Source: CATOSP01 sp965204715 (GTDB lineage Bacteria; Chloroflexota; Dehalococcoidia; Lucifugimonadales; UBA3495). From it: a stretch of 64,000 bases of DNA. This document shows positions 53,347-62,290 of the stretch, piece after piece. Position numbers and translations under genes: made by a program. The stretch lies in assembly GCA_965204715.1 (NCBI GenBank), contig OZ242009.1, forward strand, positions 3,410,001 through 3,474,000, given 5' to 3'. Each line of letters starts with the position of its first letter. Within the stretch, counting starts at the first letter, position 1. The notes under the pieces were generated by a model, which saw only the letters and a list, made by a program, of their open reading frames with translations, had not been told where the DNA came from and searched no databases.

Positions 53347-54579
53347 TCAATAGATGACACCCGCTTCGGCCAGCCTCTCTATCTCCGTGTCCGGCAGGCC
53401 GAGCAATTCCCCAAACACATACAGGTTGTCCTCTCCGATATTGCTATAGCTGCCGAACTCCATCGGCGTCTTCGACAACCGCGCCGGGGAGTTCCACGCA
53501 ATCCCGTCACCCCTCTCCCATTGAGTCGCCGGGACCCCTCTCTCGGCAAGGTAATAGGGAGTCTCCCGATAAAAGCCCCTGGCCTTCAGATGCTCACTGC
53601 GGAACAGGTCATCACCCTGGGAGACGATGCTGGCAGCGACTCCGGCGGCCTGAAGCCTGTCCATGGCCTCTTCAGCCGTCAATTTGGCCGTCCATTCCTC
53701 AACGTGGCCGTCCAGCAAGTCCTGATTATCGAGCCGACCCATAGCAGTAGCGAACCTCGGGTCTTGGGTCCATTCCGGGTTGCCCACAGCCTCGCAGAAT
53801 GCAGCCCATTCAGCGTCCGTGAATACGGCGATGGCGCAGTACCGGTCTTCGCCCAGGCACCGGTACACGCCGTGGGGCGCGGCGGAGGGGTCCCGGTTTC
53901 CCCGGCGCGTGGGCAACCGTCCATCAGTCTGATAATCGAGTATCGCGGGTCCGGCCGTTACAGCCCCGGAACGGAATATCGAGGACTCCATGATTGCCCC
54001 GTGCCCGGTACGGTTGCGCCGCAGCAGCGCCCCGATGACGGCCACCGGCTGGAATATGCCGGTGTGGTAATCGGAATACGAGGTGTTGATGGCTACCGGA
54101 GGTTCGCCTTCTTCCCCGCTCATCAGGGACACGCCGGACATGTGCTGCACCAGAATGCCGTAGGACTTGTAGGTGTAATATGGCCCGTTGCCGCCCAGTC
54201 CCGTCTGCCACATGATGACCACGTCCGGCCTGACGCTCTTGACCGCGGGAAAGTCCACGCCCCAGCGGTCCAGGATGTTGCGCCGGAAGTTGGTCATAAA
54301 GACGTCGCTGACCCGGATCAAGTCCAGGAGCAGGCCCCGGCCCTCCGGCGTGCGCACGTCCAGGGTTATCCGCCTCTTGCCCCGCTGGTAGTCGGGCTGC
54401 CCTGCTCCACGGGACCAGGCCGGGATAAAGGCCATCTCATCCAGCACCTTGTTGGTCTCCACCTTGATGACCTCTGCTCCCAGAGAGGCCAGCAGCCGTC
54501 CGGTCAAGGGCAACGCAACATAGGGGCCAAGCTCGACGACACGAACGCCTGATAGCGCCTTGCTGCCGTTGCCTACCAT
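53347..54579 (-). CDS. Family III CoA-transferase (CaiB/BaiF), first copy
   Basis: A 410-residue CoA-transferase that moves CoA between organic acids by an Asp-bound intermediate. It shows LSGVRVVELGPYVALPLTGR, LLASLGAEVIKVE, NFRRNILDRWGVDF and GNRDPSAAPHGVYRC. The family's catalytic aspartate should lie in the middle part, which I could not place with certainty. Its start overlaps the end of the retropepsin-like gene by 7 bp. The second copy at 55024 is clearly different in sequence, so they are not a recent duplication. They may form a heteromeric pair. Confidence 0.9.
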   Translation of the reverse strand: MVGNGSKALSGVRVVELGPYVALPLTGRLLASLGAEVIKVETNKVLDEMAFIPAWSRGAGQPDYQRGKRRITLDVRTPEGRGLLLDLIRVSDVFMTNFRRNILDRWGVDFPAVKSVRPDVVIMWQTGLGGNGPYYTYKSYGILVQHMSGVSLMSGEEGEPPVAINTSYSDYHTGIFQPVAVIGALLRRNRTGHGAIMESSIFRSGAVTAGPAILDYQTDGRLPTRRGNRDPSAAPHGVYRCLGEDRYCAIAVFTDAEWAAFCEAVGNPEWTQDPRFATAMGRLDNQDLLDGHVEEWTAKLTAEEAMDRLQAAGVAASIVSQGDDLFRSEHLKARGFYRETPYYLAERGVPATQWERGDGIAWNSPARLSKTPMEFGSYSNIGEDNLYVFGELLGLPDTEIERLAEAGVIY

Positions 54580-54959
54580 TCGACCAACTCAGTGAATTCC
54601 CGCCGACGCAGCATGGACAAGTCCATTTCGTTGTTCGCCGGGTCCAACGTTATCCACCATTCTTCCATCGTCAGTGCGCCAACGATGACGTCTATCTGAC
54701 CAAACTCCGTCTCAATCGATTCATCAATAACGTAGGCGGTGATGTCAAATTCCAGCCCCTGGATTGTTGCCGCGAAGTCGCAGCGTTCGTCCAAACGCCT
54801 TTCGCTTCCTCCAAGGCCGACCATGACCGGCGTAGTTCTGCGAGACAGGCCGACTCCGGGGTGTCCCTCACGAGTCACGAATGAACGTACAGCCCCCGTA
54901 TCGAACATGGCATTTAGCGTCCGCCCTTCGACTTCAATCTGCCTGACTATTCTGGACAT
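54573..54959 (-). CDS. Retropepsin-like aspartic protease
   Basis: A 128-residue single-domain protein with the catalytic DTG motif in AMFDTGAVRSFV near residue 19 and a later hydrophobic-hydrophobic-Gly in IDVIVGALTMEEWWITLD. One copy of the motif implies a homodimer, as in retropepsins (clan AA). There is no signal or membrane anchor. It is translationally coupled to the CoA-transferase gene. Such small proteases are widespread in bacteria but of unknown target. Confidence 0.8.
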   Translation of the reverse strand: MSRIVRQIEVEGRTLNAMFDTGAVRSFVTREGHPGVGLSRRTTPVMVGLGGSERRLDERCDFAATIQGLEFDITAYVIDESIETEFGQIDVIVGALTMEEWWITLDPANNEMDLSMLRRREFTELVEW

Positions 54960-55023
54960 CCCGCTTCCTCAGTGTCGTTCCTGCCCGATCCTCACCAATA
55001 AGCCAGAGTTACGCGCTATCTCC

Positions 55024-56247
55024 CTAGATTGCACCACTTTCCCTAAGCTCCGCCAGTTCCTGCCCGGTCAGTCCCAACTCGCCGCAGTATATGTCCCGGT
55101 TGTGCTGCCCCAACAGTGGGGCCGGACTGCCGGACGGAGTCACGCCCTCAATGTCGAACACGCCCAGGGGGTACTTGAGCTGTCCCGCACGGGGATGTTC
55201 CATCTCGGTCCAGGTATGGCTGGCCTCCAGTTGCGGGTCCTGCAACAGGTCTGACACGTCCGTCACCGGCAGGAAGACCAGGTTTCGCCTTTGCCCCTCG
55301 TGGAACAACTCGTCAGCGGTAAAGCGGCTGGAAAAGTCGATGAACATGGCGGTCAGGATGTCGATGTGGGGAGCGCGGTCCTGGTTCCCGCCCCGGTACT
55401 GCTCGTTAAGAACTTCCTCGTTGCCGGTTACCTCATATATCCACTCGGCCAGGGCATCCCACTCCCGGGGAGTGATGATGCCCGCCGAAATCCAACCGTC
55501 CTGGCAGGGAAACGCGCCCAGCGGCACCACCAGGGTCGAGTTGGTCCCCACGCGGGTCACGTTCTCCCCAAGCTGCATCCACGCCAAGGCAGGGTGGGCG
55601 TCAGTGTAGTAGGTGATCAATGCTTCCTGGAGAGACACGTCGATGTACTGGCCCTCGCCAGAGAGCATATCCCGGTAGTAGAGCGCCCCCATGATCGCCA
55701 CCGCTGCGTACTGGGAGCCGGGGAAGTGAGACTGCTCGTTGCCCTGCCGCATCGGAGGACCATCAGGCTCCCCGGTAATCTGCATGTATCCGCTGGCGGC
55801 CAGCGCAATGAGGTCGGAAGACTTGTTGCCTTTCCAAGGCCCTGATTGTCCAAAGGGGCTGATGGATGCCATCACCAGCCGGGGATTAGTCACCCGCAGC
55901 GACTCGTATCCCAGGCCGAGACCTTCCAAGTACCCAAACGGAAGACTCTCCACCAGAACATCCGCCGTCGCCGCCAACCGCCGCAGCAACGACCTGCCGG
56001 ACTCGGTCTCGATGTCCAGGGTAATGGAGCGTTTATTGGTGTTGTAGTAAAGAAAGTAGGCGCTTGCCTCCGGGTCCGGAACATCTTCCGCAAAAGGCCC
56101 GCGAGACCTGCCTGGATCGCCCCAAGGCGGCTCGATGCGCACCACGTCGGCACCGTAATCGGCCAGCAGCTTGGCGCAGAACACTCCCTTCTCATCGGTC
56201 AGATCGAGGACCCGGTAAGGAGGGAGGAGGTTATCGTCTTGGAGCAT
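55024..56247 (-). CDS. Family III CoA-transferase (CaiB/BaiF), second copy
   Basis: A 407-residue CoA-transferase with YRVLDLTDEKGVFCAKLLADYGADVVRIEPP at the start (split: VFCAKLLADYGADVVRIE is the core), ASISPFGQSGPWKG, a central IDVSLQEALITYY and the C-terminal PAPLLGQHNRDIYCGELGL. It resembles members acting in carnitine, oxalate or aromatic acid pathways, but the acid is not identified. It is divergent from the MFS gene. Confidence 0.9.
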   Translation of the reverse strand: MLQDDNLLPPYRVLDLTDEKGVFCAKLLADYGADVVRIEPPWGDPGRSRGPFAEDVPDPEASAYFLYYNTNKRSITLDIETESGRSLLRRLAATADVLVESLPFGYLEGLGLGYESLRVTNPRLVMASISPFGQSGPWKGNKSSDLIALAASGYMQITGEPDGPPMRQGNEQSHFPGSQYAAVAIMGALYYRDMLSGEGQYIDVSLQEALITYYTDAHPALAWMQLGENVTRVGTNSTLVVPLGAFPCQDGWISAGIITPREWDALAEWIYEVTGNEEVLNEQYRGGNQDRAPHIDILTAMFIDFSSRFTADELFHEGQRRNLVFLPVTDVSDLLQDPQLEASHTWTEMEHPRAGQLKYPLGVFDIEGVTPSGSPAPLLGQHNRDIYCGELGLTGQELAELRESGAI

Positions 56248-56436
56248 CGATGCCGCCGTCGAGATGATTATGCGGCCCGTGTAACTTGCCGGCGAGTGAG
56301 TGAGATTCTAGCCGTGGCCCGGTATGCAGTCAAGGAAGCCATGTCTGGCACGTCCCCAACCTGCCGACTACCGCCGTCAGAACTCCACTGCTATAATGCG
56401 CCCATTCCTTCACCACTCGCCGTCAGGAGGCGCGGT

Positions 56437-57711
56437 TTGCTAGGAGTGCTCAACAGGTACGTCGACGGCCTGCGATTCCAGGACTACCGCACCCTTTGGA
56501 CAGCCAATGCCTGCGCTGGAGCCGCAGCCTGGGCGCTCATCGTAGCCAGAGGCTGGCTCGCCTACGACATTACCGGCGGACTTACCTGGAGTGGAATCGT
56601 AACCCTGGCGGCCATGATTCCCAGGCTCTTCTCCACTCCCCTGCTTGGGTTCCTGGCCGACAAGTTCGACCGTGCGGGGCTCCTCAAATGGACCTACACC
56701 CTGAACCTGATTCACAACGTAGTGCTGGCCGGGCTGGTGATGACCGGGATCTTCGGCGGAGCGGCGGGCCTGTGGGTGTTGCTGGCCCTCTCGCTCGTTA
56801 ACGGCACTCTCCGCGCGGCCCAGATGACCATCACCCAGTCCCTGATTCCCAACCTGCTGCCCGAAGACCGGCTGCTGAACGGCATCGCCCTGAACCAGGC
56901 CACCCAGCAAGGTTCCCGGCTGGTTGGGCCAATTGCCATAATACCCTTGCTCGAACTGTTTGGCATGGGAGCGGCCTTCTGGATGTGCAGTGTCTTCTAT
57001 CTCATCGGGCTGGTACAGGTGTACAGGATCGCCACCCGGTCGACAGGGGAAATTGACCGCAGGCGCGGCTTCTTCCAGAACCTCGTGGCCGGGTTCGAAT
57101 ATGTTTACGGACAGCCCCAGCTTTTGGCAATGGTCATGCTGGTCCTTGCCCACTGCTCGTTAGTGATGTCCTACGAGGCGATACTGCCCGGCATTTCCGT
57201 TGAGAAGCTGGGCTCCGGCGCTATCGGCGTCAGCTACCTGATGGGCGCTGTAGGCGGAGGCGCGCTGGCAGCGTCGATCTTCATCGCCGGGGTGCATAGC
57301 GTCAAACTGCGGGGATACCTGTTCCTGTTGTTTGGCATCACCAGTGCACTCGGTCCCATCATCATGGCGTTGACCACTGTTCCGTGGCTGTCCGTGCTCG
57401 CGGCCATCTCAATGGGCGTGAACCAGTCCGGGTTCATGACCATCAGCCACGCCATCATCCAGAGCATGACCGACGACAGAGTACGGGGCCGCGTATCCGG
57501 GGTCTATTCCATGCACGTAGGCGGCAGCATGGCGGTCAGCAACTGGCTAAGCGCAATGGTGGCCGACATCTTCAATGCTTCACTGGTCATGGCTGTAGGA
57601 GGTCTGATTCTCATCGTGGTAATCTTCGTGAGCGTCGGCGTAAGTCCCCTGCGGAGACTCTATTTCCCCAGGGTCGTTCCCGCGGCTCCCGAACCCGCGG
57701 CCCTGGCATAG
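56437..57711 (+). CDS. MFS transporter (EntS/DHA3-like)
   Basis: A 424-residue membrane protein with about eleven to twelve hydrophobic segments. LGFLADKFDRAGLLKW near residue 65 is the MFS loop 2-3 motif, and QSLIPNLLPEDRLLNGIALN and DDRVRGRVSGVYSM are typical of the enterobactin-exporter-like group. The start is TTG 56437, six bases after AGGAGG. The open frame reaches back to 55846 inside the opposite-strand CoA-transferase gene but that part is not coding. A TATAAT -10 is at 56392-56397. Substrate unknown. Confidence 0.88.
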   Translation: MLGVLNRYVDGLRFQDYRTLWTANACAGAAAWALIVARGWLAYDITGGLTWSGIVTLAAMIPRLFSTPLLGFLADKFDRAGLLKWTYTLNLIHNVVLAGLVMTGIFGGAAGLWVLLALSLVNGTLRAAQMTITQSLIPNLLPEDRLLNGIALNQATQQGSRLVGPIAIIPLLELFGMGAAFWMCSVFYLIGLVQVYRIATRSTGEIDRRRGFFQNLVAGFEYVYGQPQLLAMVMLVLAHCSLVMSYEAILPGISVEKLGSGAIGVSYLMGAVGGGALAASIFIAGVHSVKLRGYLFLLFGITSALGPIIMALTTVPWLSVLAAISMGVNQSGFMTISHAIIQSMTDDRVRGRVSGVYSMHVGGSMAVSNWLSAMVADIFNASLVMAVGGLILIVVIFVSVGVSPLRRLYFPRVVPAAPEPAALA

Positions 57712-57767
57712 CCTGCAAAGGCAGCAAACCGTTCTCCACTTCGGTAAATTACCAGGAGGTACGCATC

Positions 57768-59102
57768 GTGCCGTCCGAGACTGACGAACTTGCCCGCTAC
57801 CTGGAACTGACCCCCGGTTCCAAGGCCAAATGGCAGACCGCAACCGAGTACCTGCCAGGGGGAGACAGCCGCAACTCCATCTTCTGGGACCCATACCCTA
57901 TATTCCTGACCGAAGCATCGGGCAACAAGACGGTGGATGCCGACGGCAACGAGCGCACCGACTTCATCAACACCATGACCACCATGATCCTCGGCCACGC
58001 CTTCCCCCCGGTGATGGAAGCGGTAACCGAGCAGCTTTCCCGGGGCGTAGCCTACAACGCGCCCAATGAGCACCAGGTAAGGTTGGCCCGCCTGCTCTGC
58101 GAGCGCATCCCCAGCTTCGACCTGGTGAGGTTCACCAACTCCGGCACCGAGGCCACACTGAACACCATCCGAGCCGCCCGCGCCTACACCGGGAGAAGCA
58201 AGTTCGCCAAGGTAGAGGGCGGTTATCACGGCACCCACGACGCGGTGACGGTGAGTGTCCGCGTAGACGTATCCAAGGCAGGCGACCCTGACCGCCCCCA
58301 GCCGGTCGCGGCCAGCGATGGTCTCGCCGAGGGCGTCCTCGACCAGGTGGTAATCATCCCGTTCAACGAAGTCGCGGCGTCACGGCGGATCCTGGAAGAG
58401 AACAAGGACGAGCTTGCCGCCGTTATAGTCGAGCCGGTGATGGGTTCCGTGGGCATGTTGCCCGCCACCACGGAGTACCTGACCATGCTCCGGGAGTTCA
58501 CCGAGGCCAACGGTTTAGTCCTGATCTTCGATGAGGTAATCAGCTTCCGCGTAGCTCCCGGAGGCTCCCAGCAATACTACGGCGTAACCCCGGACATGAC
58601 CTCACTGGGCAAGATAATCGGCGGCGGGTTCGCAGTGGGGGCCTTCGGCGGCCGCAAGGACATCATGGACCTGTACGATCCCACCAAGGGTCCCAGGGTT
58701 TCCCATGCCGGCACCTTCAACGCCAACCCCGTGACCATGCTCGCGGGCGCAGTAACGATGGAGCACCTGGACGATGGGGTGTACCGCAGCCTGGCCGAGA
58801 TGACCGAGAAGCTGCGCCAGGGAATCCGGCAGGTGTGCGATGAACTGGAGGTGCCGGTCCAGGTAACCGGCCTGGGGTCACTGTTCGGCATCCACTTCAC
58901 CGACAGCGAGATTCACAACTACCGCGACCTGGCCGCCACCGACCGAGACCTGCGGGCCCACGTATTCCTGGGGCTGCTCAACGAGGGAATACTGATTGCT
59001 CCCAACCTGGTCGGCGCGCTGTCCACATGTCTCGGTGACAAAGAGATGGCCGCCTTCCTCGACGCATTCAGGCGCGTCCTGGAACGGCGGCCATTGCCCT
59101 GA
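57768..59102 (+). CDS. Class III aminotransferase, glutamate-1-semialdehyde aminomutase-like
   Basis: A 444-residue PLP enzyme. It has YLPGGDSRNSIFWDPYPIFL at the start, RFTNSGTEATLNTIRAARAY near residue 123, a cofactor Asp in LIFDEVISFR, and the PLP lysine in SLGKIIGGGFAVGAFGG near 285. It is closest in pattern to HemL and related transaminases. The start is GTG 57768 after AGGAGG; the longer frame overlaps the MFS gene. Without other haem genes next to it, an aminotransferase acting on another substrate is equally likely. Confidence 0.88.
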   Translation: MPSETDELARYLELTPGSKAKWQTATEYLPGGDSRNSIFWDPYPIFLTEASGNKTVDADGNERTDFINTMTTMILGHAFPPVMEAVTEQLSRGVAYNAPNEHQVRLARLLCERIPSFDLVRFTNSGTEATLNTIRAARAYTGRSKFAKVEGGYHGTHDAVTVSVRVDVSKAGDPDRPQPVAASDGLAEGVLDQVVIIPFNEVAASRRILEENKDELAAVIVEPVMGSVGMLPATTEYLTMLREFTEANGLVLIFDEVISFRVAPGGSQQYYGVTPDMTSLGKIIGGGFAVGAFGGRKDIMDLYDPTKGPRVSHAGTFNANPVTMLAGAVTMEHLDDGVYRSLAEMTEKLRQGIRQVCDELEVPVQVTGLGSLFGIHFTDSEIHNYRDLAATDRDLRAHVFLGLLNEGILIAPNLVGALSTCLGDKEMAAFLDAFRRVLERRPLP

Positions 59103-59130
59103 CCAGCCTGTCCGGTCTGGTTACACCTGT

Positions 59131-59463
59131 CTAGTCCTCGACCGGAGGCCGCTTCCGCCATTTCCCTTCCGGCGGGTAGACCGGGGTTGCCAGGCGCCTG
59201 ACCGTCTCCGCCGCGAACCAGTCTGCCACTTCCTCCCGCCACTTCAGGTAGTGGGGCGCGGCGCGGTGGGCTTCGACAGCAGCCTCATCGTGGTAGATCT
59301 CGTAAAGGTGAATGGTGTTGGGGTCGTCGTTGTCCTGCAGCACGTCGAAACGGTAGCAGCCCGGCTCATCGTTGTTCGAGCCCACCGCGTCCCCGTGCAG
59401 CGACGCCATAAATGCTTCCTTCTTGTCCGGTTGTATCTGGATCGTAACTATCAGCGCAATCAT
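59131..59463 (-). CDS. Antibiotic biosynthesis monooxygenase (ABM)-domain protein
   Basis: A 110-residue dimeric alpha/beta barrel protein of the ABM/YgiN type, with IALIVTIQIQPDKKEAF, EPGCYRFDVLQDNDDPNTIH and LYEIYHDEAAVEAHRAAPHY. The start is ATG 59463 with GGAGG; the longer frame is not supported. Members include quinol monooxygenases and haem-degrading enzymes, and many act as small detoxification oxygenases. It is convergent with the aminotransferase gene. Confidence 0.9.
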   Translation of the reverse strand: MIALIVTIQIQPDKKEAFMASLHGDAVGSNNDEPGCYRFDVLQDNDDPNTIHLYEIYHDEAAVEAHRAAPHYLKWREEVADWFAAETVRRLATPVYPPEGKWRKRPPVED

Positions 59464-59710
59464 GCTGCCTCCACTAAGAACGTCGCCCCATACCTGGTAC
59501 GGGGCCGGTACGGCCGCTGAGGACCCGCATCGCGGACTGATTTTTCCCAGTTGCCGCCGGTTTGTCGCCGGTCCCGGCCGCCAGCCGGGAATCAGCGGCA
59601 GCGCAATTATATCCGGGGCCGGGCGGGGGAACAAGCAGACCACCCTGGCCCGGATGACATGGCACCATCGGCGTTGTAGAATGGCGCAAATTGTCAGGCG
59701 GAGGTAGTTT

Positions 59711-59938
59711 ATGGCAGCAATTCCAGCGGCTATTCCAATTGTCTACACTCTGACCGTGTGTCCTGCCTGCGACCACCTGCGCAGTTCCTGGGCCAGACAG
59801 GGCATCGAATACGAGGAGCGGCGCGTCGACCAGAGCCAGGACACACTGGACGAGGCCCTGGACTACGGCGATACGGTACCCATCATCCTGTACCCCGATG
59901 GGCGGGTGGAAATCGGCTTTGAAGGCCGCACCGGTTGA
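59711..59938 (+). CDS. Glutaredoxin-like protein with CPAC active site
   Basis: A 75-residue thioredoxin-fold protein: IVYTLTVCPACDHLRSSW with the CxxC pair near residue 17, the cis-Pro segment in DTVPIILYPDGRVEIGFEGR and a short C-terminus. It is probably a thiol-disulfide reductant. It lies about 100 bp before a second thioredoxin-fold gene on the same strand, which may be co-transcribed. Confidence 0.87.
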   Translation: MAAIPAAIPIVYTLTVCPACDHLRSSWARQGIEYEERRVDQSQDTLDEALDYGDTVPIILYPDGRVEIGFEGRTG

Positions 59939-60038
59939 GAAATCGGTTGACGGGCCGTGGGTCCGTTCATTCGCGCCGCAACCGGAACATGCCGATTGCG
60001 TACACAGGAAAATAGCCAACGCGACAGGAGGAACAATC

Positions 60039-60623
60039 ATGACCCAGCAGGCAAGCGTGGTAACTCCCGAGCGGTTTGAACAGGGAGTCAGCTACGAGAC
60101 GTACATGGGCCAGATCAAGGTCAACAAGGCACGGTTCGAGGAGTTCTACAACAATTTCAGCGTCACCGCCGAGGACGCAGCCGCGCTCAAGGAGTTGGTT
60201 GGCAAGACCAACGGCCCGGCCAAGATGCTGGTGCTGGGCGAAGACTGGTGCGGCGACGTGATCCGGGGTCTGCCCGTGCTCGCCCGCATGTCCGAGGCGT
60301 CCGGAATGCGCATGGTCGTATTCCCCAGGGACGAAAACCACGACATTATGAACGAGTTCCTGAAGAACGGGCAGTGGATGTCCATACCCACTGCCGTTTT
60401 CTACACCAAGGACCACGAGTACATCTGCCACTGGATCGAGCGGCCGGAGATCGCCGAACAGGAGATGGAGCAGATCGAGAAGGACATCCGCGCCGAGAAC
60501 CCGGACATCACGGACCAGGAGTTTGGCCGGGAGCGGAGGGCGAGGACCGCGGCCCGCGCCAGGTTCTGGCAGGATATGACCGTAACCGAGATCAGGGACC
60601 TGCTGGCCCGCAGCATCTCCTAG
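60039..60623 (+). CDS. Thioredoxin-like family protein (single-cysteine active site)
   Basis: A 194-residue protein of the thioredoxin_9-type group. The position of the thioredoxin CxxC reads EDWCGDVIRGLPVLARM, so only the first cysteine remains. The cis-Pro is in SIPTAVFYTKDHEYI. A long helical C-terminus (EQIEKDIRAENPDITDQEF) is characteristic. The start is ATG 60039 with AGGAGG eight bases before; the frame extends upstream over the glutaredoxin gene without support. Function unknown. Confidence 0.85.
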   Translation: MTQQASVVTPERFEQGVSYETYMGQIKVNKARFEEFYNNFSVTAEDAAALKELVGKTNGPAKMLVLGEDWCGDVIRGLPVLARMSEASGMRMVVFPRDENHDIMNEFLKNGQWMSIPTAVFYTKDHEYICHWIERPEIAEQEMEQIEKDIRAENPDITDQEFGRERRARTAARARFWQDMTVTEIRDLLARSIS

Positions 60624-60670
60624 CTGCGACCCCACAGGGCACTCCCTACAGAGTACCCGCTTACAGAACA

Positions 60671-60705
60671 GGCGGCGGCCGGGCTACTGGAAACCGGCCG
60701 CCGCC
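60671..60705. terminator. GC-rich hairpin terminator between convergent genes
   Basis: A perfect 12-bp stem (GGCGGCGGCCGG with CCGGCCGCCGCC) with an 11-nt loop is followed by CGCTCATTTC. It should serve both the thioredoxin-like gene and the MFS gene. Confidence 0.75.
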
Positions 60706-60725
60706 CGCTCATTTCACCGCCCATT

Positions 60726-62027
60726 TTAATGGTTGTTGTTGGCAGAAGAAGGCGGCTCCCGCAGCAGCAGGAACATCGCCGCTCCGAAAAAGCTGACAAT
60801 CGCCACCGCCAGGAATGGGACTGTATAGCTGCCCCTCTGGTCGAACATGATCCCCGCGAACAGCGGCGCAACCAGCAGCAGGATGTTCATCGGGATCATC
60901 GACACGCCGGTAATGCTGGCGAAGGCCCTCCGTCCGAAGTAGGCCCCGCGTATCGCCGTCGTCAACGGCGTCCTGCCCCCGAACCCGATCCCCAGAAGCA
61001 CGGCGAAAATGTACGCCAGCAGCTCCGTGTGCGCCACCAGCAGCACCACCACCGCCGCCGACTGCACTACCGAGAAGGCAAACAGGGCCAACCGGATGGA
61101 TACCCGGTCCCCCACGTAGCCTCCGATCAGGGTGAATATCGCCCCGACCCCCGTGTATGTAGCTACCACCCAACCCACTGTCTGTAGCGAGAATCCCCGG
61201 TCGTCCAGCATTGGCCCAAGATGCACCATCAAGGTCACGATAACTATTGACGAGCAGGCGTGGCCAATGGTGATGAGCCAGAAAGTCCCGGTGCGCAGGG
61301 CCATCTGCCAGGTATAATCGGGAAGGTTATCGGCAGCCGAAGGCCGGCCTGATACGGCCGTTGGGATTGGCTGCTCACCGTCCGGGTGCAGCCCGTACTG
61401 CTCCGGACGGTCACGCACCAGCCGGGAGATTGGGAACGCCAGGACAATGATTGCAATTCCAATGCCGGCGGAGGTCAGTCTCCAGCCCAGTCTCCCCGGC
61501 ACGTCGGGGTCCACGGCCCAGGCCAGCGCAGGGACGAGAACGATTCCGCCCAGGGCGAACCCTTCCATCGCCAACGCCATAGCCAGGGACCGCCGCCGCA
61601 GAAACCAGTGGTTCAATACCGTCATCATCGGCAGCCATGTGCCAAGCCCGGCCCCCATGCTCATCACCACGAAGGCCCCATAGAACTGCCACAGGTGATG
61701 AATCTGGCTGAACAGCAGGAACCCGATTCCCAGCAGGGGCATCCCCAAAAGCACCATCTTCCGGGGCCCCAGCCTGTCCACCAGGTAACCGGCCACCGGA
61801 CCCATGATCGTCCCTTCGACCCTCGTGAGCGAGAAGGCGAGGGAAAGCTGGGCACGGCTCCAAACGAACTCCCGCTCAAGCACGATGAACCAGGCGGGCA
61901 TCCCCTGGAACATCGGCACGCTGCCGAGGACCATGATGAACGCCGCGACCCCGGTCAGCCACCAGCCATAGAAGGCTCCCGTGGCCTTCCTCAACGACCC
62001 GGCTGCCCAGCGCTGCCCGGTCAACAT
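60726..62027 (-). CDS. MFS transporter (monocarboxylate/OFA-like)
   Basis: A 433-residue transporter with about twelve membrane segments. It shows GAFYGWWLTGVAAFIMVLGS at the start, PVAGYLVDRLGPRKMVLLGM (MFS motif A) near residue 75 and VGDRVSIRLALFAF in the second half. GGRTPLTTAIRGAYFGRRAF near 340 resembles oxalate/formate and monocarboxylate porters. The substrate is probably an organic acid, which would suit the nearby CoA-based catabolism, but that is inference. Confidence 0.88.
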   Translation of the reverse strand: MLTGQRWAAGSLRKATGAFYGWWLTGVAAFIMVLGSVPMFQGMPAWFIVLEREFVWSRAQLSLAFSLTRVEGTIMGPVAGYLVDRLGPRKMVLLGMPLLGIGFLLFSQIHHLWQFYGAFVVMSMGAGLGTWLPMMTVLNHWFLRRRSLAMALAMEGFALGGIVLVPALAWAVDPDVPGRLGWRLTSAGIGIAIIVLAFPISRLVRDRPEQYGLHPDGEQPIPTAVSGRPSAADNLPDYTWQMALRTGTFWLITIGHACSSIVIVTLMVHLGPMLDDRGFSLQTVGWVVATYTGVGAIFTLIGGYVGDRVSIRLALFAFSVVQSAAVVVLLVAHTELLAYIFAVLLGIGFGGRTPLTTAIRGAYFGRRAFASITGVSMIPMNILLLVAPLFAGIMFDQRGSYTVPFLAVAIVSFFGAAMFLLLREPPSSANNNH

Positions 62028-62037
62028 AAGCTTTCCA

Positions 62038-62088
62038 TGAATATCACCACTATCTGAATATCACCGCTACCTGGAATCTCACTACTAC
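62038..62088. repeat. Three tandem 17-bp units upstream of the luciferase-like gene
   Basis: Units TGAATATCACCACTATC, TGAATATCACCGCTACC and TGGAATCTCACTACTAC lie in the 263-bp divergent gap between the MFS and luciferase-like genes. They may be protein-binding iterons or slippage products. No clear promoter was fixed in the remaining gap. Confidence 0.6.
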
Positions 62089-62290
62089 CCACTCGAAGCG
62101 CCTGGGACAACTTTGCAGCGCCACGGGTCGTCCTGATCTGCTTTTGCCCCAACAAGTGTACTGCGAAATCAGCCTATCAGGAAGCAATTTTTCGTAATGG
62201 CACTGGACGATTGGCAGAGCGGGGAGTAGTATCCGTGGCAAACACGATAGACCCAATGCAATACCCAACGCAGCAATCTAGGAGCGGGCA

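Noticed and set aside
52420..54552. Very long plus-strand ORF (710 codons)
   Set aside because: It is the shadow of the crotonase and CoA-transferase genes on the minus strand, which have full family motifs.
55846..56436. N-terminal extension of the MFS frame by 197 codons
   Set aside because: It is antisense to the CoA-transferase gene and lacks membrane character; TTG 56437 with AGGAGG is a much better start.
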